64,000 nucleotides of DNA from Sclerotiophoma versabilis (taxonomy: Eukaryota > Ascomycota > Dothideomycetes > Pleosporales > Didymellaceae): positions 620,001-684,000 of the forward strand of contig JAAROD010000029.1 of the NCBI GenBank assembly GCA_012274445.1, given 5' to 3'. Shown one piece after another: positions 44,130 through 52,419 of the stretch (position 1 is its first letter; each line of letters opens with the position of its first letter). The notes beneath the pieces are model-generated. The model was not told where the DNA came from. It saw nothing but the letters and a program-made list of their open reading frames with translations, and did no database searches. The position numbers were made by a program, and so were the translations under genes.

Positions 44130-45656
44130 ATGCTGCCTCGCCGCCGTGCGCCCACCACCGCGACGCTGCCCCGACGGACATGGCGAGCCCCCGCCAGCGG
44201 CAGCGCGCGCCGGCGCCTCATGACGCTTGCCATCGAGACGTCCTGCGATGACACGTCGGTCGCGGTCGTGGAGAAGGGCGCGCACGCCGGCCACACGGTC
44301 GCGACCCTGCACTTCCACAAGAAGCTCACCTCGGACAACACGGCCTTCCAGGGCGTCCATCCGCTGCTGACGCTCAAGTCCCACCAGGAGAGCCTGGCCG
44401 GGCTGGTGGCCGAGGCCGTCGCGCAGCTGCCGCGCAGTGCTGGCGCCCGCCGGCTGCCCGACTTGGTGTCGGTGGCTCGCGGCCCTGGCATGCGCTCGAA
44501 CCTGATGTGCGGACTGGACACGGCCAAGGGCCTGGCGGTCGCCTGGCAGGTGCCTGCGCCCCGCCGCCGCCGCCGCGCTGCCCCCGCTGACGCTGCCTAG
44601 AAGCCGCTCGTCGGCGTCCACCACATGCAGGCCCACGCCCTGACGCCGCGCCTCGTCGCCGCCCTCGACGCCTACCGCGCCAGCCCGCACGCCGCCGACG
44701 CCCGCGGGCAGCCGCTCGCCAACGCGCCCGCCGACTCGACGCCCGCGTTCCCTCTCCTCTCCGTCCTGGCCTCGGGCGGCCACACGATGCTCATCGGCTC
44801 GGCCTCGCTCACCCGCCACGCCATACTCGGCACCACCGACGACATCGCCGTGGGCGAGTGCCTCGACAAGGTCGCGCGTCTCGTCCTGCCCGCAGAAGAC
44901 CTCCAGGCCGCCGAGAGCACCATGTACGGCGCCCTCCTCGAGCCCTTTGCCTTCCCGCCGCCCGCCCACGCCCCCACGCCGCCCAGCCCGACGCGCGAGC
45001 TGTCTGCCCTTACCGCGCAGGCCTACCTTGCCGACCACGGCCACGTGCACGCCTGGTACACGCCGCCCGCAAACAACGAGGTCGCCATGGAGCGAAGCCG
45101 ATCGAAGTGGGGCTGGAGCATCAACCAGCCGCTGACCAAGACGGGCGGGGGCAACAAGATCAACACCATGGCCATGAGTTTCTCCGGCCTGATGACGGCC
45201 GTAGAGCGACTGGTCCGCTACCCAACAGACCCCGCCACAGGGAAGTTGTCCAAGCAGCCACGGAGCCCGCAGCACGTCACTCTCGACGAACGCCGGGACA
45301 TGGCCGTGGGCGTCATGCGTGCAGCCTTCGAGCACATCGCCTCTCGCGTCGTGCTCGCTCTGCAGCGTGCCAGTGCTAGTGGTGAGACGAAGCAGCCAGC
45401 GCTTGTCATGGCTGGCGGCGTCGCTTCCAACGCCTTCCTCCGGCACGTCCTCGCCAGCGCACTCTGCGCACACGGCTTTGGACACGTCCAGCTCTTCTTC
45501 CCCCCGCCGAAATACTGCACCGACAATGCCGCCATGATTGGTTGGACGGGCATTGAGATGTTCGAAGCCGGCCACGTGGATCAGCTGAGCATTCGAGCCA
45601 TACGGAAGTGGCCGCTGGATGAGCTCATGTCGCCTGTCCACGATGGGAACATGTAG
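44130..45656 (+). CDS. QRI7: mitochondrial tRNA N6-adenosine threonylcarbamoyltransferase (TsaD/Qri7 type)
   Basis: Exons 44130-44549 and 44601-45656 encode 491 residues. The N-terminus (MLPRRRAPTTATLPRRTWRA) is Arg-rich without acids, a good mitochondrial presequence. The ASKHA fold starts at MTLAIETSCDDTSVAVVEKG. The metal-binding HxxxH is formed at the exon 2 start, VGVHHMQAHAL (His148 and His152). Later come LASGGHTMLI, DIAVGECLDKVAR, MAGGVASNAFLR and CTDNAAMIGWTG. The enzyme transfers threonylcarbamoyl to A37 of ANN-decoding mitochondrial tRNAs. HHMxAHAL and the presequence favour Qri7/OSGEPL1 over cytosolic Kae1. Compared with usual ~410-residue homologues it has Ala/Pro-rich inserts (about 160-185 and 265-290). 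Alternative start 43941 adds 63 residues. Confidence 0.92.
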
Positions 45657-46109
45657 CCGTTACGAAGTGGCGCAATGCTTGTACTTTGCTTGTATTTCTT
45701 CCAATACCCCCAATGCTTAATACGAACGTACACACTTCGCCTTCCACGCTTCCAAGTAAGCCCTTTGCACTGTAGACCGACATATGACTAGCTCCCAATT
45801 CGCGCCACGCGCCAAACATCAAACGCCTTGGCCGAAACCGTGCTCTCTCGTGCACATTGCAAGGGTTGTGGAAGTAATTGTAAAAGTAATTGTAAAAGTA
45901 ATTGTAAAAGTAATTGTAAAAGCAAGAGTTGTGGAAGTAATTGTAAAAGTAAGAGTTGTAAAAGTAAGAGTTGTGGAAGTAATTGTAAAAGCAAGAGTCG
46001 TAAAAGTAAGAGTCATGCAAGCAAGAGTCAAGGACCTACAAACCACAACTCTCCACAAACGGATACAGTCTGCTGTGAACAATGGAAGTACGACCGCCTG
46101 CCGACAGCC
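45657..46109. other. short intergenic region dominated by a minisatellite
   Basis: Between the convergent stops of QRI7 and the GPCR lies 453 bases. Its middle is a 12/6-base satellite (next entry). Frames are open on both strands because the unit length is a multiple of three. Confidence 0.7.
45866..46028 (+). repeat. minisatellite of 12-base GTAATTGTAAAA-type units
   Basis: About 160 bases of units such as GTAATTGTAAAA, GTAAGAGTTGTA and GTAAGAGTTGTG run head to tail and grade into GCAAGAGTC units at the right end. In one plus frame the repeat reads CGSNCKSNCKSNCKSN..., in minus frames YFYNYFYN or LLQLL. Because the period is a multiple of three, these long frames follow from the repeat itself and are not evidence of coding. 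Confidence 0.9.
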
Positions 46110-47448
46110 TCACACGGCCAACCCAGACTCGGAATTGTGTTTCGAAGACATCTCGGTTCCGCCACTTCCTACACTCCCACTGTACGTCATCAGCTCGTCC
46201 CGCACCGTCTCGTTTACCGACTGCTTGCTCGACAAGAATCTCGACACCACCTTTGCATACGCAAGCTTGCACTCCTCCCACGTGGCCTGCGCGTAAATGA
46301 CGGCATTCCAAAACCCTTGCATCGGCAGTACGAGCGCAGACGCAAGATTCAGCCCGTAGCTGGGACGCCCTGGGTGCGCCATCTGGTAGAGCCGGTTGAT
46401 GCTCGAAGGCACCCAGACCACGACCAGCGCGACGAAGAGCAAAAACGCCATTTTGAAGTAGCTGAATGCTGCCGCGTCTTCTCTGCGTCGCTGCACGTGC
46501 GCTGCGTGCTCGCTTGGTTGGAAAATGGGCACGCGCGGGCATGGTAGCGTGGCGAACTCGCCAGAGGCTAGAGGCGCTGCGTACGCTGTTGCTCTGTATC
46601 GGCCGATGAGGAGGGGGCTGCGGTGGCGGTGTGCGCTGTTTGGGTTCAGAGGGACGAGGACATTGCGACCTGCCGACTTTGAAGGAGAGCCGGGCGTGGA
46701 GGACCGAGCCGGTTGCGGGCCTGTCGCTTTCTGCAGGCTGGGCAAAGTCAGCCAGGTCTGGTCGGCTTCCGGCGTTGCGGTTCGCGACCTGCCATCGTCG
46801 TGGTAGATGTTATGCGAGATCTTGGTTGTGACCACAATGCTGTCCTCGTGCATGTAGAAGGCATCTTCCAAGATCCCCGACGATGATGGCGCGCGAGCCT
46901 GTCTGGACTCTTTCATGGTCCTGCGCAGTTCTATCTTCACCCTGTAGATCTTGATCGCGACACAGATATGTATAGTCATGGTCACGACAGCCAGTATCCT
47001 GTGATGATCAGCCACACACATTACTCAGAGAAGAAGACATACACACCACATCGGCGCATAGAAGAAGACAATACGCATCCAGTCAAACTCTTCGCGCACC
47101 CAGCACCACAGCTACCATCGGATCAGCACCCACTGCAGCCAAAACATCAAGCGAGACTCACAATAGCCGAGCCAACAATACGCCGACTGCTGCTGTGATC
47201 GTGGACGAGATAGACAACAGCAGCAACAGCAGGCACTCCATAAGCAAACACAACATACCACTTCTCCGCATCCCGCAGTTTCCGCCCATCAAACCGCTTA
47301 ACCATGAAAATACGCCAGACATTTAGCGCCATACAAAGCACCTGTGGAGTCAACAGCGCGCCCTCCCACCGGGGAACAAAACTCACCCAAAACGGATCCG
47401 CCAACATGAACCACTGGATCAGAAAGGCCTGGACTTCACACAGCGCCA

Positions 47449-47480
<32 letters not shown>

Positions 47481-47707
47481 GTCGTCGCGGGGTTTGTCGG
47501 GATGACCGACACGGAGACAAGCGTGGCCGCGTTGGTGATGATGTTCCCCCATGTAGCGTAGAAGATGAGCCGGGTCTTGGACGTGCGGAAGCACGGAAAG
47601 CACAGGAAGGTGCTGACGATGAAGAGAGAGCCCAGCATCGACGCGACGGACGATGTGCGCGTTGCGATTACGAGGCCGAGGAGCTGCGCGCTCGTGAGCG
47701 GAGCCAT
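46110..47707 (-). CDS. seven-helix GPCR of the fungal Git3/cAMP-receptor-like class
   Basis: Four exons on the minus strand, 47707-47387, 47341-47162, 47111-47047 and 46998-46110, encode 484 residues. The pieces are MAPLTSAQLLGLVIATRTSS (TM1), LIFYATWGNIITNAATLVSV (TM2), IQWFMLADPFW|VLCMALNVW (TM3), RKLRDAEKWYVVFAYGVPAV (TM4), GSAI|LWCWVREEFDWMRIVFF (the WCW motif and TM5), YAPMW|ILAVVTMTIHICVAIK and, after a 130-residue Ser/Pro/Arg-rich loop 3, FKMAFLLFVALVVVWVPSSI (TM6) and PMQGFWNAVIYAQATW (TM7). The W-C-W then E-x-x-x-x-R layout and the NVY-like TM3 place it with fungal cAMP-receptor-like GPCRs, which signal through G-alpha. The ligand is unknown. Oddities: a 12-Thr run between TM2 and TM3 and a stop-free 45-base first intron. 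Confidence 0.88.
47448..47488 (-). repeat. ACG/ACA trinucleotide run coding for polythreonine
   Basis: GTC repeats on the plus strand read as ACG codons on the minus strand and code for about 12 Thr in the loop between TM2 and TM3 of the GPCR. Likely length-variable. Confidence 0.9.
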
Positions 47708-48089
47708 GTTGGGAGACTAGACGGTTGCTTGGCCGGCTATGCAAGATAGTCGGAAGGCGGTGGTGAGGTTGAGACGTCGTGGTAGTCATTGCAAGGTGTA
47801 AGCGAGACTGCTGTTGGGCTTTCATGGTGAAGCTCACTACTCTCAAAGCCAAGTTGGAAGGGTGGGTCCCCCAGTCAGTTGGGTTCGGGATGTAAGTGAA
47901 GTGAAAGAAGGAACGGGCGGTCAGTGAGACGGCAGCATGGACTCGACAATGTTCTTGACCTATTCGGTGAACCGATGAACCTGTCCAAATTGAAAAAGTA
48001 TTTTTGGTCTCTACTTAAAGTGATCGCGATAACCATGTACATCTCTTTCGCGTACCTCTCTTCGACATTATTCCGCTCTAGTGTCCATC
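47708..48089. other. intergenic, GPCR upstream and DAHP synthase 3' region
   Basis: 382 bases without a gene; only chance frames. It carries the GPCR promoter. Confidence 0.5.
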
Positions 48090-49647
48090 CTACGCACTAG
48101 CCGCGTCCTCACGGTAGTGTCCTGCTACCAAGAACGCCAACTCCAACGCTTGCTTTTCGTTGAGCCTAGGGTCGCAGTACGTAGTGTAGTTCAGGCTCAA
48201 GTCTTCATCATCAAGTCCTTGACTTCCTCCAGTACACTCGGTTACCGCATCGCCGGTAAGCTCAAGATGCATGCCGCCCAGGAATGAGCCGTGCTGCTTA
48301 TGGATCTTCAGGGCCGAGGAAAGCTCTGAGAAGATGTTGTTGAAGGATCGTGTCTTGATACCAGATGATGTGCTGCGAGTGTTTCTGCTGAGGTTAGCTT
48401 TGGTCTTTGTTAAGGGAGGGGTGTCCTACCCGTGCATTGGGTCGCACTGCCACACGACAACGTGACCACTGCTCTTGACAGCTTCAATGTGGCCACCCAG
48501 CATCGACTCGACCTTGTCAGCTCCGTAACGGGTAATCAAGGTGACCTTGCCAATGTCCTTCCTCGGGTTGACAATATCCAGGAGCTCGATCAACTCGTCG
48601 TTCTTCATCGAAGGTCCAACCTTGATACCAATGGGGTTTTCAATACCGCGGAAGTACTCAACGTGGCCTCCATCAATCTGTCTTGTGCGGTCTCCAATCC
48701 ACAGGAAGTGCGCTGAAGTGTTGTACCAGCCCTTGCCATCGGTTGAAGACTGGGCACCCGGGTGACCAGCGGGGTGTTTCAGTCTTCTTGTCAAGCTCTG
48801 TTCGTACTCCAGAACCAGACCTTCGTGACTACTGTACATGTCGACAGTCTGCAACTGTCCTGATGTGTCTGCTCCAATGGTGCGCATGAAGCGGAGAGAG
48901 TCGGAGATGCTGTTCACAATGGCAGTGTACTTTGCTTGCAGCTCCTTGTCGCCTACATGCCCGAGGCCCCAGTCCATGGGGTTGTGCAAATCGGCAATAC
49001 CGCTTGCTAATTGAGCACGAATGTAATTCATTGTTGTTGCCGAGTGGAAGTACGCGCTGACGAGTCTCTCTGGGTCCACCTTGCGGTGCTCTGGGTCGTA
49101 GCCATTCAAAATGTCGCCGCGGAAGCTAGGAATTTCTTTACCATCCACAATCTCAGTTGGGCTTGATCTCGGCTTTGCGTACTGTCCAGCTATCCTGCCG
49201 ATGCGGATTACGGGCTTGTTTGAACCCCAGATCAAAACAAGAGACATCTGCAAGAGGAGCTTAAGTTTGGCATCGATCGGGTCCTCAGCGCAGTAGGAGA
49301 AGAGCTCAGCACAATCACCACCTTGCAACAAGAAAGATTTGCCCAGAGCCGCATCGCGAAGGCTTGCTCTGAGTTTGCAGATCTCTGTAGGTGTTACGAT
49401 TGGAGGAAGTTTCGAGAGTTGCTTCAATGCCGCGTCTGCTGCTGCTTGGTCCTCGTACTTGACGACTTGCTTGATGGGCTTTGATTGCCAGGCTTCAAAA
49501 AGGTCAGGAAAGGTGGTTGAAAAGCGGCGATTACGTACATGTCGGTGTCCAAGTGTCGAACTGGCCATTTGTAGGCTGCGGCTGCTCCCCGCCGGTCATG
49601 TATTGTTTAAGGTAGTTGTTCAGAACGTCCATGGTCTCGTCGCTCAT
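48090..49647 (-). CDS. class II 3-deoxy-7-phosphoheptulonate (DAHP) synthase
   Basis: Three exons on the minus strand, 49647-49539, 49492-48430 and 48384-48090, encode 488 residues. The enzyme condenses phosphoenolpyruvate and erythrose-4-phosphate, the first step of the shikimate pathway to aromatic amino acids. The start is MSDETMDVLNNYLKQYMTGG. Class II hallmarks are WTPT|SWQSKPIKQVVKY, FLLQGGDCAELF, RIGRIAGQYAKPRS, FRGDILNG, DMYSSHEGL, NTSAHFLWIGDRTRQIDGGH, GIKVGPSM, ITRYGADKVE and VVWQCDPMHG|NTRS. The last exon ends with LTGDAVTECTGG and YTTYCDPRLNEKQALELAF. Cys in GGDCAE and the Glu/His/Asp of the later motifs are the expected metal ligands. Two TGASTCA boxes lie upstream. This is the plant-like class, present in many filamentous fungi beside the class I yeast type. 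Confidence 0.95.
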
Positions 49648-49742
49648 CGTGCCGTGGGTTGCTCAGTAGAAGCTTTCTAAATGTTAGCATGTGAAGTGGA
49701 AGGTAAGAAAATTCGAAAGAGTTCCTGAAAACGAAAGACAAC

Positions 49743-49749
49743 TGAGTCA
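49743..49749 (-). promoter_or_regulatory. TGAGTCA Gcn4/CpcA-type element
   Basis: A perfect TGASTCA site 96 bases upstream of the DAHP synthase ATG. Gcn4/CPC1/CpcA binds this heptamer to switch on amino-acid biosynthesis under starvation. A chance hit is possible, since a 64 kb window should hold about eight. Confidence 0.5.
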
Positions 49750-49825
49750 CATTTCAACTTCGTGTATATGAAGGCTTCGGCAAGGGTGTTGCTGCAAAGT
49801 GACCTCAATAAAACCCATGCGCACA

Positions 49826-49832
49826 TGACTCA
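49826..49832 (-). promoter_or_regulatory. second TGACTCA Gcn4/CpcA-type element
   Basis: A second perfect site 179 bases upstream of the DAHP synthase ATG. Two such sites within 90 bases, in front of an amino-acid biosynthesis gene, make real cross-pathway control likely. The divergent HYPK-like gene shares this region. Confidence 0.55.
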
Positions 49833-50251
49833 ATTTAGACAAGCAGGGCACGCAGAGGCTGCACTCGGAAGTTTCGAAAGGGCAGGTCTCTCAGCACGGC
49901 TGGAAATACTACTTACCTGAGCTATAAGTCAGGATGGTGGTAACAGCACACAAGTGCGTGGGTATCTCGTCTGCAGTTCGTGGAGGAGTCTCGTTTGCCC
50001 AGCGTGCGGAACTTTGGTGCCTGCCACAAAAACGTCTGTAAAAGCGCAGCTCTAGATCATTTTCGCAGCGAATAGCGGCCGCTAATTTATATGATTGGTC
50101 AATGACAAGGGATTACCGAGCTCGATCACCCTTAGCTTACCCCAGCATGCCCCACTTATACATCATAGCTGTGAGGCACATCTGCATACTGAAACCCTGC
50201 TGCCTACTCTTCCTCTCTCACCGAACTAGTGCTCCGTAGTAGATATTGACC

Positions 50252-50645
50252 ATGGCTGAGCCACAGCCGTCCACCGTTCAAGAAGGCGCTGCCGACCCGC
50301 ATGCACCGACCGGCACAGCCGACGACCGAAAGGCCGCCGCGGCGTTGTCGACGCTTGATGCACCGGAAGAAAATGGTGTGAAGGAGGTCGACGGCAAGGC
50401 ATTAGACAAAGCTATGAAGGGACTAAGCGTCAAGAATGCTAAGACTGAGGAGAAGAAAAACGTCAAGGTCGAGCTTGCAGATGTCAACTTGCTGGTATGC
50501 TTCAGAAGGCTCGCTACACGACATAGCTAATGACGAGTAGGTCAAGGAGCTCGATCTAAGCAAGCAGAAAGCTACAGACTTGTTGAAAATGCACGACGGG
50601 AGTGCTGTAGAGGCTATGACCGCTTTCGTTATGGGAAAAGCTTGA
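50252..50645 (+). CDS. HYPK-like UBA-domain protein (NatA-associated)
   Basis: Exons 50252-50494 and 50541-50645 encode 115 residues. The N-terminal half is polar (MAEPQPSTVQEGAADPHAPT). A helix-rich segment follows (KALDKAMKGLSVKNAKTEEK). The C-terminal ~45 residues, DVNLL|VKELDLSKQKATDLLK and GSAVEAMTAFVMG, match the UBA-like domain of HYPK and NAC-alpha. HYPK binds the ribosome-bound NatA N-acetyltransferase and controls its activity. The absence of a NAC domain argues against NAC-alpha. The intron (46 bases) lies inside the UBA domain. Length and layout are as in other fungal homologues. Confidence 0.82.
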
Positions 50646-50942
50646 GAAGACGTAGAAGTCTGTCAAGCCTCAATGCAGCCGAAGCAGACGCAGTCACTGC
50701 TGGAACTTACTTCCAGAGGCCTTCAAGACAGTATCAGTATTTACAGATAGTTCGCCAGAAATTGGCCGAAGACTATGGGAACGGCTCCGCACCGGCTGAA
50801 TGTACGATTCACAGCCCACCTCAAGCCTCAATCCAACAAGAGAGCGACGACCGAAGGCTGCATAGTCACATAGAGCACGTTAAAGCAACGTGATAAACTG
50901 GCGGCATTACAGTTATCTGTTCAGCTCGTATATACAGACATC

Positions 50943-51884
50943 CTACCCACTCAGCTCTTTGCGCCCTTGGTCCCTCCTCACCCTTTCCTCGAATTTGGTA
51001 TTGATTTGATTCCTCCATCGCCCATACAACTCATACCCAACCACAATGATGATTGGTAGTCCCACGATGATGCTTGTTACTTGTCTTGCTGCCTTCTTGT
51101 ATTTTGGTGGCAGCTTTGTGTTCGGAGTCGGTTCGATCATGCGAGTTGGATATCTTGGAGCCCGCGGCGGCGCCCTAGGAGCAGGTCCTGCAAAAGCGAT
51201 GCGCGGTTTAGGAGGATCTGAGATTGGTGAAGGCGCTGTGAGCGGATTGCGCGGGAGAGGAATAGTAGTCGCGCGCGGTTTCGGCGGGATTATGTTCGCG
51301 CGCTCGCTCGGGGAGGTGGTTGTAGGTGGGACAATGGGTTTTAAGGGGAGACCATCGACGGGCTGTTGAATTGGTGAAGACGGTGATTCAGGCACTGATA
51401 CCGATGATGAAGGCGTGGCGTCTGCGTTTGCGATAGGAGTTTCGGCAGCAGTAGGTAGAATTGGAGCAACTGGCGCCGGGCCAGGGACAGGTGGGATGAA
51501 AGGCTGCTCGGGCTCTGTTGATGGTGTCGCAGAAGACTTGCCGAAGGTCCCTGTCGCCTTAACCTCGTCCAGAATCTTGCTGACGGTCGTCGTGAGAGGT
51601 GTAGGCTGTTGCTGTTGCGCGGTGCTTGTCTTTGTGGACGCAGCTTGAGGCGCAAGCGTCTCTTTTTTTGTCTTGTAGTCGGACACCCTTGTCAAGGTCT
51701 TCTTCTTCTCCTTCATAGCATCTATTGTCTTCGTCTTCGGTATGGCCCTTGCTTTCGTCGACGCCTTCCTCACTGCAGTCGTCTCCGGCGCTACGGCGCT
51801 CTCATCTACGACCTTCCTCGGTCTCCCACGCTTCTTGACCGCTGGCGGATCGATGGTCACCGTTGTGGACGTTGCGGCAGCCAT
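50943..51884 (-). CDS. hypothetical protein with AT-hook-like motif and C-terminal membrane helix
   Basis: A single-exon gene of 313 residues. ATG 51884 (MAAATSTTVTIDPPAVKKRG) is chosen over the longer frame from 52025, whose first 47 residues are unlike the rest. KKRGRPRKVV at about 17-26 is a textbook AT-hook core (GRP). The middle (about 60-255) is low complexity, rich in Pro, Thr, Ala and Lys. At about 270-295, RQVTSIIVGLPIIIVVGYEL forms one hydrophobic helix, followed by a basic tail (WRNQINTKFEERVRRDQGRK). The combination suggests a tail-anchored protein, perhaps of the nuclear envelope or mitochondrion, with a basic cytosolic part. The AT-hook could be chance. I do not recognise a family. 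Confidence 0.7.
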   Translation of the reverse strand: MAAATSTTVTIDPPAVKKRGRPRKVVDESAVAPETTAVRKASTKARAIPKTKTIDAMKEKKKTLTRVSDYKTKKETLAPQAASTKTSTAQQQQPTPLTTTVSKILDEVKATGTFGKSSATPSTEPEQPFIPPVPGPAPVAPILPTAAETPIANADATPSSSVSVPESPSSPIQQPVDGLPLKPIVPPTTTSPSERANIIPPKPRATTIPLPRNPLTAPSPISDPPKPRIAFAGPAPRAPPRAPRYPTRMIEPTPNTKLPPKYKKAARQVTSIIVGLPIIIVVGYELYGRWRNQINTKFEERVRRDQGRKELSG

Positions 51885-52419
51885 TGCGATCTGAGTGTGG
51901 TGGGTGGGGCAATTCGAAGTGTAGTGATAGGGGAAATCGACGTTGCGACGCGTGTAGGAGGGGAATTGGTAAAGGTGAAGAGCGTTAGATTTCGGTCGAG
52001 CAAACATGCAGGGGTCCGCGTCCAAAATGAGGTCATCCGAGGCATCTCATCTCTCTCGAACGCGTAACCTTGCACAAACAAGCATCACTACCGTCGTAAA
52101 CAAAACAATAACAATAACCTCTAGGCTGTTGTTTCACAATTTGTTGACGACTATATTGGCTTGCCTATACATTACAATGTTGTTGTTGAACGAAGCTTTT
52201 CATTTGTGCAAGTAATGCTTGCTGTCCTGAATGCCTTCCTGAACGCCGGCCCGTGCTTTGCGTACAGCACATGTCGTGTACCAGGCCTTCTGTCTTGTGC
52301 TCCAAACCTGCTCTAAACTCCGAGCCATTGAGCATTTCTCTATACATGTGGATCCTAAGCAACATAAGCTCCAGGGCAAAAGAAAAGTATATGTACGTAA
52401 AAAGGGTGACGAATGCTCA
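51885..52419. other. intergenic, no gene seen
   Basis: 535 bases between two minus-strand genes: the promoter of the AT-hook/TM gene and the 3' end of the second lipase. No motif. Confidence 0.5.

Larger units (their letters stand above)
49648..50251. promoter_or_regulatory. shared upstream region of DAHP synthase and HYPK-like genes
   Basis: 604 bases between divergent starts. Besides the two TGASTCA sites it holds an inverted CCAAT box (ATTGG at 50094-50098) closer to the HYPK-like gene. A CTAACATTTAG string near 49677-49687 on the minus strand could be the 3' end of a leader intron of the synthase gene. Confidence 0.5.

Noticed and set aside
43943..44527. 195-codon N-terminal extension of the patatin frame
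   Set aside because: It is unlike any patatin N-terminus and lies antisense to QRI7 exon 1. The family-like start is ATG 43942.
43929..45641. 570-codon minus-strand frame
   Set aside because: Antisense to QRI7, extreme Arg/Gly/Ala bias; a shadow of the GC-rich gene.
45828..46547. Cys-rich 239-codon frame resembling a metallothionein
   Set aside because: The Cys pattern comes from a 12-base minisatellite, and the rest is antisense to GPCR exon 4.
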